A stretch of 64,000 nucleotides of DNA, taken from NCBI RefSeq assembly GCF_014192095.1, contig NZ_JACHXN010000019.1, positions 56,412 to 120,411 on the forward strand. Reading direction: 5' to 3'. Origin of the DNA: Phyllobacterium trifolii. Lineage in GTDB: Bacteria > Pseudomonadota > Alphaproteobacteria > Rhizobiales > Rhizobiaceae. Shown here in pieces: positions 55,217-63,774 of the stretch. The translations under genes were made by a program, and so were the position numbers. Position 1 is the stretch's first letter, and each line of letters begins with the position of its first letter. Under the pieces are notes generated by a model. The model had not been told where the DNA came from. It saw nothing but the letters and a program-made list of their open reading frames with translations, and did no database searches.

Positions 55217-57451
55217 ATGACTGATATTGCCCCGACGTCACCAAGGTTTTTATTCAGGGCGACTTTGCCAATTTTTGCCATTGCCATGGCTGTTTGCTTT
55301 GCAATTTTCGCGTTGCTCGCATGGTCAAGTCGCATGACTGATCAGATTGCTGTCGAGCGGCAGGAACGGCTGCTCGCCTTGGTACTATCGCAGTCGCAGT
55401 TCTCGGTCGCTCATGACCAGGAAAGCGCGACCGTCTGGGATGATGCGGTCCGCCAAGTCAAGAGCCCCGACAGTGCGGAGTGGCTGAACAACAATCTTGG
55501 CGGCTGGATGACCACGTATTTTGGTCATGATGTGGTCTATATCCTCGACGGAAAAGACAATGTTCTGTACGCCTTTGCTGATGGCAAGCAGATCGATCGA
55601 GCTGCCTATGATAACGTCGAGCCTAGCGTTGCGCCGCTCGCATCAAAGCTCAGGCAATCCTTGCGACATCCCGATCCCAACGGTTATGGCGACCGGGTGT
55701 TAAGCGCCGGCGCCTCGGAGATTTTGACATTGGATAGCCGGCCGGCCATCGTCAGCGTCAAACCGATCGTCTCTGACAGCGGCAACATTTTACAGACGGT
55801 TGATGAAACCTACCTGCACGTTTCCGTTCGTTATCTGGACAAGAGTTTCATAGAAGACCTTGCGCGGGACTATCTTTTTGCTGGCCTGCGGTATTCCTCA
55901 CAAGACACGTTGCAAGCCGGCGAGTATAATTATCCACTTCGGTCGACCACCGGGAACACCATCGGATATTTCATCTGGCAGCCCTATCGCCCCGGTTCCA
56001 CGGTCATGACGCAAATTGGCCCGGCATTTGTCGGCATTGTGCTGTTGATGTTGGCCATCATGGCGATCCTCCTGGCGGTCCTTCGCCTGAGATCCGCCAA
56101 GCTGCGCGACAGCGAAGAGCGGATGAACTTTCTCGCACTGCATGATTCCATGACCGGTCTGCCCAACCGGGCAAATTTCAACGATAAGCTCGATGGGGCA
56201 CTGTCAACCATCAGGAATGCCTCGGTGGCGGTGCTGTATCTTGATCTCGATAGATTCAAGCAGGTCAACGACACACTCGGACATCCGGTGGGTGATGAGC
56301 TCATCCGACAGTTCACGAAGCGCCTGAAAGACATTATCAATCAGAAGACTTTCATGGCCCGGGTCGGCGGCGATGAATTCACGATCATTGTTCCCAACTT
56401 CGGACCACTTTCGGCGCTCGAAGCGCTTTGCGAGCAAATAATCACCGTTGTGCGGTATCCATTCGATATCGATGGAAATCATATCTTCATCGGCGTAAGC
56501 ATAGGCGTCGCCACCGCGCCACTAGACGGCACTGAGGGCGACGAGCTTGTCAGAAAAGCCGACATAGCGCTCTATCACGCAAAGACAGCCGGTCGAAGCC
56601 GGTTTGCGGTGTTTGGTAAAGAGATGGACGCCATGTTGCAGCAGCGCCGTGCTCTGGAACGCGAGTTGCGTAAGGCCGTGAAGTCGGAAACCCAGATAAA
56701 GGTTGAGTATCAACCGCTTTATTCGGCCAAGGACCAGCGTATCACCGGAGTTGAGGCTCTCCTGCGTTGGCAACATCCGGAACGCGGCTGGATTTCGCCG
56801 GAAGTGTTCATACCCGTAGCGGAAGAAGCAGGCCTGATCGAAGCGTTGGGCGAACGTGTCCTGCGGCAGGCTTGCTCGGAATCGAGGTCATGGCCAATCC
56901 AGACCCTCGCAGTAAACGTGTCGGCAGTCGAATTGAGAAATCCGGCCTATGCGATGAAAGTTGCGAAACTGCTACTGGCAATCGGAATGGATCCTCGCCG
57001 GCTCGAGCTGGAGATTACGGAAAGTACTCTTACCGACAGCGCCGGACATTGCGAACACAACATCAGGGCGCTTCGCGCATTGGGTGTGACCATCGCGCTT
57101 GATGATTTTGGAACGGGCTTTTCGTCACTGGGACGACTGCAGCAGCTTGAAGTCGATCGCATAAAGATTGATCGAAGCTTTGTTCAGGGCTTCGGCCGCT
57201 CGGCCAATGACGAAGATATTGTCAAAGCCATTGTTAATCTTGCCCACGCAAAAGGTCTTCGCACGACAGCAGAAGGCGTGGAAACTACCGAGCAAAGTGA
57301 CTATCTACGCAAGATCGGCTGCGATGATCTCCAAGGCTTTCTTCTGTCCCGTCCTATGTCTCCGGTGGGTATCGAACGCCTGCTGCGCGTCTCTGGTTCA
57401 CTTGATGCTCGTGTTCCAACCTCGCACGATAAAAGCGGTGAGAACCCATGA
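55217..57451 (+). CDS. Membrane diguanylate cyclase/phosphodiesterase (CHASE4-GGDEF-EAL)
   Basis: A 744-residue membrane protein. TM1 is at about 18-36; a periplasmic CHASE4-like sensor domain spans roughly 60-225 (SATVWDDAVR is typical); TM2 at about 268-290. GGDEF at 384-388 is canonical, so cyclase activity is possible. The inhibitory I-site RxxD upstream is replaced by NQKT. The EAL domain has the EAL motif at 513-515 and the DDFGTGFSS and KIDRSFV motifs, so c-di-GMP hydrolysis is also supported. I chose ATG 55217; ATG 55202 or TTG 55184 are alternatives. Confidence 0.92.
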   Translation: MTDIAPTSPRFLFRATLPIFAIAMAVCFAIFALLAWSSRMTDQIAVERQERLLALVLSQSQFSVAHDQESATVWDDAVRQVKSPDSAEWLNNNLGGWMTTYFGHDVVYILDGKDNVLYAFADGKQIDRAAYDNVEPSVAPLASKLRQSLRHPDPNGYGDRVLSAGASEILTLDSRPAIVSVKPIVSDSGNILQTVDETYLHVSVRYLDKSFIEDLARDYLFAGLRYSSQDTLQAGEYNYPLRSTTGNTIGYFIWQPYRPGSTVMTQIGPAFVGIVLLMLAIMAILLAVLRLRSAKLRDSEERMNFLALHDSMTGLPNRANFNDKLDGALSTIRNASVAVLYLDLDRFKQVNDTLGHPVGDELIRQFTKRLKDIINQKTFMARVGGDEFTIIVPNFGPLSALEALCEQIITVVRYPFDIDGNHIFIGVSIGVATAPLDGTEGDELVRKADIALYHAKTAGRSRFAVFGKEMDAMLQQRRALERELRKAVKSETQIKVEYQPLYSAKDQRITGVEALLRWQHPERGWISPEVFIPVAEEAGLIEALGERVLRQACSESRSWPIQTLAVNVSAVELRNPAYAMKVAKLLLAIGMDPRRLELEITESTLTDSAGHCEHNIRALRALGVTIALDDFGTGFSSLGRLQQLEVDRIKIDRSFVQGFGRSANDEDIVKAIVNLAHAKGLRTTAEGVETTEQSDYLRKIGCDDLQGFLLSRPMSPVGIERLLRVSGSLDARVPTSHDKSGENP

Positions 57452-57629
57452 ACCCGATCGTGTGAAGGGAATGGCGGAAACTGCTGGAACGATAGCGGAC
57501 CTGCGACGCCAATGAGCTGCAATCATCTGATGGCGGGACTGGTTCCCTTTATGAACGGTGATTCTTAAATGTCCTTTGAGTCGCTCCCATAAGGCGACAC
57601 GGCACCCTTTCCATACATGCGCCAGCCGG

Positions 57630-57789
57630 AATCCGGCCTACGCGTACATTTTCACGCTGCTTTCGGCTGCCATCAGCTATGTTGTGCGGCCGTTCGGCGG
57701 GCTCGTCTTTGGCTGTCTCGGCGACATTGCTGGACGAAAATACACGTTCTTTCTCACAATCGTGATCATGGGCATCTCGACCGTCAGCC
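57630..57789 (+). pseudogene. MFS (MHS family) fragment
   Basis: About 50 residues, NPAYAYIFTLLSAAISYVVRPFGGLVFG, then CLGDIAGRKYTFFLTIVIMG, match TM2-TM4 with motif A (G-x-LGD-x-GRK) of metabolite:H+ symporters. No other part of the transporter is present. It is fused to the OYE remnant. Confidence 0.65.
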
Positions 57790-58369
57790 TGAACGGCTGG
57801 GCGCAGGTGGCCGCGGAAGTGCACCAGGCCAGAGGCCGGATAGTGCCTCAACCCTGGCATCAGGGCCTTTCGCGCAAAGCCGGCACCGGCCCGCATCCCG
57901 AAGTGCAATCGCAGGGGCCGGTCGCGGCAGATCCCAATATGCGGAGGATGCAGGACCACGACGCACGGCTGGCGGAAACGCCGAAAGAGCTCGAAGGAAT
58001 ACTTGCCGCTCGCGGATGCGGGCGTGGACCTGTTTCATGCATCCACACGGCGTTTTTGGGAACCGGAATTTGCCGGATCGGATCTCAATCTGGCTGGTTG
58101 GACCCGCAAACGTACCGGGCACCCGACAATCAGCGTGGGTCCGGTCGGCCTTGTCGGCGCCGACTTCACGGAGCAGTTGCGTGGCCAGTCAACCGGCTCG
58201 CCGCTCGGAACGCTCGACGAACTCGTGCGCGGAAGAGCGCGGACGAGTTCGACGTGATCACAGTCGGCCGCGCTCTGATTACTGACCCGGACTGGCCGGC
58301 CAAGTGCGCGATGGCCGGATCGACGAACTCAGGCCTTATGAGAAGGCACAGCTCGCCTCACTGATCTAG
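57790..58369 (+). pseudogene. Old yellow enzyme-family flavin oxidoreductase remnant, multiply frameshifted
   Basis: Pieces of a NADH:flavin oxidoreductase/OYE-family protein occur in order but in three frames: AAEVHQARGRIVPQPWHQG and RKAGTGPHPE first; GVDLFHASTRRFWEPEFAGS and LNLAGWTRK in a second frame; FDVITVGRALITDPDWPAK back in the first; then RIDELRPYEKAQLASLI and a stop at 58369 in a third. This order follows the normal OYE domain, with large gaps, including the N-terminal FMN-binding part. It is clearly non-functional. The DUF1330 gene 41 bp downstream may once have shared an operon. Confidence 0.78.
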
Positions 58370-58410
58370 GACGAGCGATTCTTCCCCCCAACCACGCAAG
58401 GAGCATTATC

Positions 58411-58761
58411 ATGAAGACCTATCTCATCAATCATCTGCGCATTCCCGGCGACATTCCGAACGACGCGGGACTGACCTACCTCGAACAGGTCGAAGCAACG
58501 GTCGCACCTTTCGGCGGCAGGTGGCTGGCCCAGGGCTCTGCCGACGTCGTGGAGGGCGCCTGGCCGGGCTCGGTCGTGTTGATGGAATTCCCCAGCCGCG
58601 ATGCCGCGACGTCCTGGTACAATTCCCCTGCATATCAAGCGATCCTGCCGCTCCGCCTGAAGAACGCGATTTCGGACCTCATTCTAATTGACCAGATTCC
58701 CGAGGACTTCACCATCAAGGGCTTTGCCAGCGAGGTTCGCCGCGCGATTCGGGGCAGCTGA
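58411..58761 (+). CDS. DUF1330 family protein
   Basis: A 116-residue dimeric alpha/beta-barrel protein of the DUF1330 family. Typical segments: EATVAPFGGRWLAQG, then VVLMEFPSRDAATSWYNSPAYQAILPLR. AAGGAGC precedes ATG 58411. The function is unknown; it occurs alongside oxidoreductases, and here follows the decayed OYE gene. Confidence 0.85.
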   Translation: MKTYLINHLRIPGDIPNDAGLTYLEQVEATVAPFGGRWLAQGSADVVEGAWPGSVVLMEFPSRDAATSWYNSPAYQAILPLRLKNAISDLILIDQIPEDFTIKGFASEVRRAIRGS

Positions 58762-59341
58762 GCTGCCCGCAAACTCCGCGTGCGTGCGCCTTCCACGGAT
58801 TGAGGACGCGCACTGCATCCTATGCCAGAATCGGGTCCCGGCGGTCAGCCGGGCACCGGGATACCGACGGATTACAGCCCGCCTGTAACCTTCGACGCCC
58901 TGCGATTATCGAGCCACTGGCAGCTCGGAGTGAACACCGGGGACCCTCAGGCCCTTCGTAGACGAGGGAAATTTGATAGAACCACATGACGTACTTTTCT
59001 ATGTACTTGTACTGATGGCCCTTGGAGCCGCGCTGGCATTTATTTTCAGCGGGACGGCTAATATTTTCGCTACCCACTAATGTAATGCTTTCACGGATAT
59101 TGTTCGCAGTTCGTCATCCCGTGAATGGTCCTTGTCTCGATGAAGCCGCGACATCACCTGGAGCGGCGCCAGTCAGAATTTGGGCGGTGAATCAGGCGGC
59201 CGACGAATCCTCTATGACGGGCGATTTCTTGATTTGAAATCGAATTAACACACGAAGCCCCCCGCGAACATTGCTCACGTTCGCTCGATTGAGCAAGGAT
59301 GCCGTGAGGCGTGCGGACACCATGACCAGCAAGACGCCGCA
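58762..59341. other. Intergenic region; possible 35-residue membrane peptide
   Basis: About 580 bp without an established gene. One small frame from TTG 58973 to 59080 on the plus strand would encode 35 residues, mostly a hydrophobic helix (VLFYVLVLMALGAALAFIF). A GAGGGAAA lies just before its start. Two stem-loops (59222-59242 and 59271-59296) have no T-tracts. Confidence 0.35.
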
Positions 59342-59563
59342 TCATGTGTCCGCAGCGCGCTTTTCCCGGCAAGTACGAGGCACGACCGATGCCTCGTGAG
59401 CTTCAGCCAAGGACTCAAGCCAGGCTCCCACCTCTACAGGAATTTTTTCTCTCTCGTTTGCCCAAGCCTCCACCAACGAGATGTCACACCTGAGCACTTC
59501 GGCAATCTGGGTCCGCGTCCAGCGCACGCATTCGAGTGCCTCTACAAAGCGTTGCGGGGTCAT
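59342..59563 (-). CDS. Small helix-turn-helix protein
   Basis: A 73-residue protein. The sequence runs FVEALECVRWTRTQIAEVLRCDISLVEAWANEREKIPVEVGAWLESLA (about residues 6-53) and resembles Cro/XRE-type or YdaS-like helix-turn-helix domains, in which the helix around TQIAEVL-CDISLVEAW would contact DNA. It could be an orphan regulator; no adjacent phage genes are seen. Confidence 0.68.
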   Translation of the reverse strand: MTPQRFVEALECVRWTRTQIAEVLRCDISLVEAWANEREKIPVEVGAWLESLAEAHEASVVPRTCREKRAADT

Positions 59564-59731
59564 TGGGTCACTCTACTCCAAACGATGCAAGTTTCAAATT
59601 GCCCACAATGCCGGAAGGAAAAACGTTTCGACTTCTGCGGAAGACCTTTATTCAGATCGCCGAGTAGAACGGTTCTGACCGCAATCGTTAAGGCTCGAGG
59701 CGGCGCTGGATTTTTGCATTTCAGGATACGC

Positions 59732-60748
59732 TTATAGGGGCTGAGTATGCGTCGGGTCAGCGCGAATAATATCTGCGATCAGGTTTTGCGTTGCCAGCGC
59801 CTCTTCGCCTGTGACGACAGGGTCGCGGCTCTCGGCAACAGCCGTCAGAAAGTCTGCTATAAGGGAGCGGTGCGCATCATGCGGAAAATCCATGATGTTG
59901 GCGCCGCTGCCGGACTTGCCTTCGGATTCAACGATCTCTTTGCGGCCATCAAGCCATGAAAGCTGTAATGTACCGCCGGTCAAATGCGCGGAACCGAGCG
60001 AGCCGGTGATCTCCAGGGTCTCCGGAAATCCCGGAAAGGCAGCCGTGGTGGCAAGCAGCGAGGCTGGTGCGCCGTTGGCGAGCGTCATCAATGCAGTCAC
60101 GTGATCCTCCCCTTCCATGTGGTGCAGCGAAGTGGTGCGAATTTGAGACGCTATGACCTCTTTCACACCAAGAAGCGAACGAAACAGATCGAGTGCATGG
60201 ATTGCTTGTGACAGGAGAACGCCGCCGCCATCGCGGGCGAAGGTACCTCGTCCACCGACATCGTAATAGTTCTGCGGCCGCCACCAAGGCACCCGCAATG
60301 ATGCCGCCTCGATTGCGCCGAGCCTGTTGTTTTCAAGCGCCTCGCGCAGGCGCAGACTCGCCGGCCGGAAGCGATGCTGCAGCACGACGCCGAAAGTCCT
60401 TCCGCTCGATCGGCCAAGCGTGACAATTCGCTCAGCCCGATCCAACGTTATATCGAGCGGCTTTTCGAGAAGCACGTGCTTGCCTGCAACAAAGCTCTTT
60501 TCAGCGATTTCCAGATGCGCATTGGCGGGTGTCAACACCAGCACGATATCAACAGCAGGATCGTTGATCGCCATATCGATACTGTTTGTAACCGGAAACG
60601 GGAAGGACTGCGCGAACTCGTCCGTCCGGTCCTTCGTCCGGCTGGCTGCCCAGACTACATCCACCCGATCTTTCAGGTCGACAAGACTCTTTGCGTGAGG
60701 CAATGCGGCGGGGCCAAGTCCGATGATTGCAAGGCCGGGATTTTTCAT
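59732..60748 (-). CDS. Gfo/Idh/MocA-family oxidoreductase
   Basis: A 338-residue NAD(P)-dependent dehydrogenase of the Gfo/Idh/MocA family. The N-terminal Rossmann domain includes IGLGPAALPHAKSL and the EKP motif (VLLEKPLD). The C-terminal domain carries typical GGGVLLSQAIHALDLFRSL. The family acts on inositols, sugars and sugar acids. It lies 17 bp downstream of the second family member on the same strand and follows the solute-binding protein gene, so an imported sugar or cyclitol is the likely substrate. Confidence 0.9.
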   Translation of the reverse strand: MKNPGLAIIGLGPAALPHAKSLVDLKDRVDVVWAASRTKDRTDEFAQSFPFPVTNSIDMAINDPAVDIVLVLTPANAHLEIAEKSFVAGKHVLLEKPLDITLDRAERIVTLGRSSGRTFGVVLQHRFRPASLRLREALENNRLGAIEAASLRVPWWRPQNYYDVGGRGTFARDGGGVLLSQAIHALDLFRSLLGVKEVIASQIRTTSLHHMEGEDHVTALMTLANGAPASLLATTAAFPGFPETLEITGSLGSAHLTGGTLQLSWLDGRKEIVESEGKSGSGANIMDFPHDAHRSLIADFLTAVAESRDPVVTGEEALATQNLIADIIRADPTHTQPL

Positions 60749-60765
60749 GATGGGTTTGTTCGCTC

Positions 60766-61791
60766 CTATGCTCGCAATGATGGACGCTGGGTCAGTACCG
60801 TCGCACGTTCCTGGGCTTCAAGCGCAAGCTTGCTGACGGTGAAAACGTGCTGCTGTTTCATGGCTGTCTCTGTGCGATCACGCACATCGGCGAGGAAGCT
60901 TTTGAAATAGGTGATTGGTTCCTTGCTCGCATCGATATGCCTCGTGCCCTGGCCGTTAACGAGAAAGACGTGGTCCGTTCCGTCACGCCCGGCAATATCG
61001 ATATACTTGCGAAGTTCGATCGTCCCCTGTGTGCCGAGAATAACCAGCCGACCATCACCCCAGGTTGAAAGGCCCTCTGCGGTGAACCAGTCGACGCGGA
61101 TATAGCCGGTTGCGTGCTCGCTGCGCAGAAGCACCTCGCCGAAGTCCTGAAACGCGGGTATGTCATCGGTTCCGAAATGACCAATCGCGCTGGAGACGAT
61201 ATGTGCATCCTTGGAGCCGGTATAGATCAGGAATTGATCTATCTGGTGCGAGGCGATATCGACAAGAATGCCGCCATAAAACGCGGGATCTAAAAACCAA
61301 GCGGGTCGTGTCGTGCGGTTAAGTCTGTGCGGTCCAAGCCCAACGGTCTGGATAACGCGCCCGATGGCGCCGTCATTAATCAGTCTTTGTGCCGCCCCGG
61401 TTGCTGGAACGACGAAGCGCTCGGAAAAGCATATGGAAAAGATCCGCCCGGTTTCCTTTGCGACTTTTTCAACCTCTGCCAGTTGCCTTATCTCGGTAAT
61501 GCCGGGCTTATCCGTCATCACATCTTTGCCCGCCTGCATTGCCGCGACAGCAATTGCGGAGCGCTCGCAGGGAACGGCGGCCGTAATGATGATATCGATA
61601 GCGGGGTCATCAAGAAATACCCCTGCATCGCTGACGGGCTTTAAGTCTGGAAACCGTTCGCGAATACCCTCCAGGACCTTGGGGTCCGTTGTCGTCGGAA
61701 CAAAACCGGCGCACTCAGCGCCGGCTTCGATAAGACCACCGATCATGTGGTAGATATGACGGTGATCGATGCCAATGACAGCAAATCGCAT
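60766..61791 (-). CDS. Gfo/Idh/MocA-family oxidoreductase
   Basis: A 341-residue dehydrogenase. The N terminus IGIDHRHIYHMIGGLIEAG departs from the standard G-x-G-x-x-G; the DKPG motif (MTDKPGIT) corresponds to the family EKP. It is most likely a diverged partner of the 59732 enzyme, as sugar or inositol dehydrogenases often occur as pairs. It starts 12 bp after the SBP stop, so all three are co-transcribed. Confidence 0.87.
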   Translation of the reverse strand: MRFAVIGIDHRHIYHMIGGLIEAGAECAGFVPTTTDPKVLEGIRERFPDLKPVSDAGVFLDDPAIDIIITAAVPCERSAIAVAAMQAGKDVMTDKPGITEIRQLAEVEKVAKETGRIFSICFSERFVVPATGAAQRLINDGAIGRVIQTVGLGPHRLNRTTRPAWFLDPAFYGGILVDIASHQIDQFLIYTGSKDAHIVSSAIGHFGTDDIPAFQDFGEVLLRSEHATGYIRVDWFTAEGLSTWGDGRLVILGTQGTIELRKYIDIAGRDGTDHVFLVNGQGTRHIDASKEPITYFKSFLADVRDRTETAMKQQHVFTVSKLALEAQERATVLTQRPSLRA

Positions 61792-61803
61792 GCTGAATTC
61801 CTG

Positions 61804-62997
61804 CTATTTGTTCACCTTGTTGGCGCCAACTTCACGGTCCCACTTCTCGAAGGCCGCAACGAGCGCTTGAGGCTTGAGCGGCGCTTCCACCGGATATTTC
61901 GCAATTAGATCCTCGTAGGTCGGACGTCCGAATTCGGCGATGACATCCTGGCTTTCCTTTGGCGCCAAAGTCACAGGAACATTTTTTACGGCAGGACCCG
62001 GATAGAAATAGCCCTTATCATAGGTGTAAGCCTGCTGCGCCGGCGCGAGTAGGTAGGACATGAGCTTGAGTAACACGGCAACCTTGTCGTCGGCAACGCC
62101 GCGAGGGATGCACATGAATTGCGTATCGGGAACCCAGTGCGTACCCTCAAGCGCAAAGGTTTCGGCTTCCTTTGGCACAACGCCAAGCACCCGTGGATTG
62201 ATATCCCAACCGAAGGTCGAAACGACCATATCGCGCGTTCCTTCAGCGAATTCCTTCATCGTGGCGGCGGTGCCTGGTGGATAATAGTCGATGCCTTCAT
62301 CAAGCGCCTTCAGATAGGTCCAGGTTTTCTCCCAGCCATTGATTGGGTCGCTCGGGTCCTTGTCACCAAGAATATAGGGCATTGCCATCAGGAACGTCCA
62401 TCCCGGTCCGGAATTCACCGGACGTGCATAGCAAAAACGGCCGGGGTTAGCCTTGACCCAGGCAAGCAGTTCATCGGCATTTTTCGGCACGGTCTTGACC
62501 CGGTCCGGTGCATATTCGAACAATGGTCCTGAAGGCGAATAAACGACAGCTACGCCTTCGTTCTGCCCAAAGTTCTTCTGCATCATGAGAGCCTTCTCAT
62601 GGTAGACCTCATCGGCCTTCGGCAGCAGATCCGCATATTTCGTCCACACGTCGATCCAAAGCCCCTGAGTGATACCCTCAGACATGGCGCCAGGTCCGGT
62701 CAGAACCAGATCGATGTCGACGCGGTTGGCCGTTTGCTGAGCCTTGAGCTTGGCCGGCAGTTCAGGCGACGGCGCGCGTGAGAAAATAATTTTGGAAACG
62801 ATCTGCGGATTTTCCTTGGCGAATTTCTCAATCGCAGCCTGTGTCAGCTGCAAGTTACCAGCCACGTCGATGATGTTGAGGGCAACAGGTGCAATTGGCA
62901 TTGCCAAGGATTGTGACAAGGCGAAGCGCGGTAGAATGGTCAGACCAGCAATGCCTGCCAGTCCCCCGATAGCATGTCGGCGGGTAATCCGGTCCAT
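61804..62997 (-). CDS. Extracellular solute-binding protein with twin-arginine signal (orphan)
   Basis: A 397-residue periplasmic protein of the family-1 / spermidine-putrescine-like binding proteins, with a Tat-type signal (ITRRHAIGGLAGIAGLTIL, ending RFALSQ). It matches typical mid-regions such as KNADELLAWVKANPGRF. No permease or ATPase gene lies in the same operon or beside it; downstream are the two Gfo/Idh/MocA genes. It is therefore an orphan binding protein unless its transporter is elsewhere or was deleted. The close sugar-dehydrogenase pair suggests a sugar or polyol ligand. Confidence 0.88.
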   Translation of the reverse strand: MDRITRRHAIGGLAGIAGLTILPRFALSQSLAMPIAPVALNIIDVAGNLQLTQAAIEKFAKENPQIVSKIIFSRAPSPELPAKLKAQQTANRVDIDLVLTGPGAMSEGITQGLWIDVWTKYADLLPKADEVYHEKALMMQKNFGQNEGVAVVYSPSGPLFEYAPDRVKTVPKNADELLAWVKANPGRFCYARPVNSGPGWTFLMAMPYILGDKDPSDPINGWEKTWTYLKALDEGIDYYPPGTAATMKEFAEGTRDMVVSTFGWDINPRVLGVVPKEAETFALEGTHWVPDTQFMCIPRGVADDKVAVLLKLMSYLLAPAQQAYTYDKGYFYPGPAVKNVPVTLAPKESQDVIAEFGRPTYEDLIAKYPVEAPLKPQALVAAFEKWDREVGANKVNK

Positions 62998-63218
62998 TAT
63001 TTTCCTCCCAGAAAGTATTTCGTGAAATGGTCATCGAGAATATTGATGTGATATTAGTATATTACTTTTGACAAACGCAAGTCGTAACTGAAGAACTGAT
63101 TTTGCCAATGGACTAACACACCTTGGAGAAAGTCTTGGTGTCGCTTATAGAACACAGCTGACAGATGCGATGATTCGACGGTCAGAACGAACGGGCTCTT
63201 AACGAGCAAGGGACTGCG

Positions 63219-63731
63219 ATGCTTACTCTTTTTATCACTCTTACTGTTACATTCCGGGTGGCGACGCTCCTCTTTTCGATCAGCAACGAGCGGAAATTGA
63301 AAGCTGAGGGAGGCACGGAAATTGGCAAAACCAACTCAAACATTCTGGCTGTCGCGCATGTTGCGTTTTATCTGTGTGCGATCATTGAATACGCGTTCTC
63401 TGACTACACCATAGACACTGCCACTTGGCTCGGACTGGCCATCTATCTTGTTGGTGCAACATTCCTGATAGTTGTGATCGCGAGCCTTGGTCGACAGTGG
63501 ACAGTCAAACTCATCATCGCTCGAAACCACGTATTGGTAACGTCCCTGCTGTTCCGTCTTGTCAGGCATCCGAATTATTACCTGAACATCATTCCGGAGC
63601 TCATCGGATTTGCGGTCACGCTTCACGCGTTTTGGACACTTGCCGTAGGCATGCCTGTCTATTTGATCCCGCTTTTCGTTCGAATCAGTCAGGAGGAAAA
63701 AGCCATGCGTGTCCACTTCCCCCAGTATTGA
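63219..63731 (+). CDS. Isoprenylcysteine carboxyl methyltransferase-like membrane protein
   Basis: A 170-residue membrane protein with about five hydrophobic segments. The C-terminal part holds the ICMT-family core motif RHPNYYLNIIPE (residues 116-127) and the later VRISQEEKAM, expected for SAM binding. In bacteria such proteins methylate small isoprenoid, sulfur or alkylresorcinol-type substrates; the precise substrate is unclear. It ends 43 bp before the edge of an IS6-type element. Confidence 0.85.
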   Translation: MLTLFITLTVTFRVATLLFSISNERKLKAEGGTEIGKTNSNILAVAHVAFYLCAIIEYAFSDYTIDTATWLGLAIYLVGATFLIVVIASLGRQWTVKLIIARNHVLVTSLLFRLVRHPNYYLNIIPELIGFAVTLHAFWTLAVGMPVYLIPLFVRISQEEKAMRVHFPQY

Positions 63732-63774
63732 TGCACATGAGTATTCCGACGACTTTTCAGGGAGCCGCTGCCAG

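Noticed and set aside
59222..59296. Two 7-bp stem-loops as terminators
   Set aside because: Neither is followed by a T-tract on either strand; only noted in the gap description.
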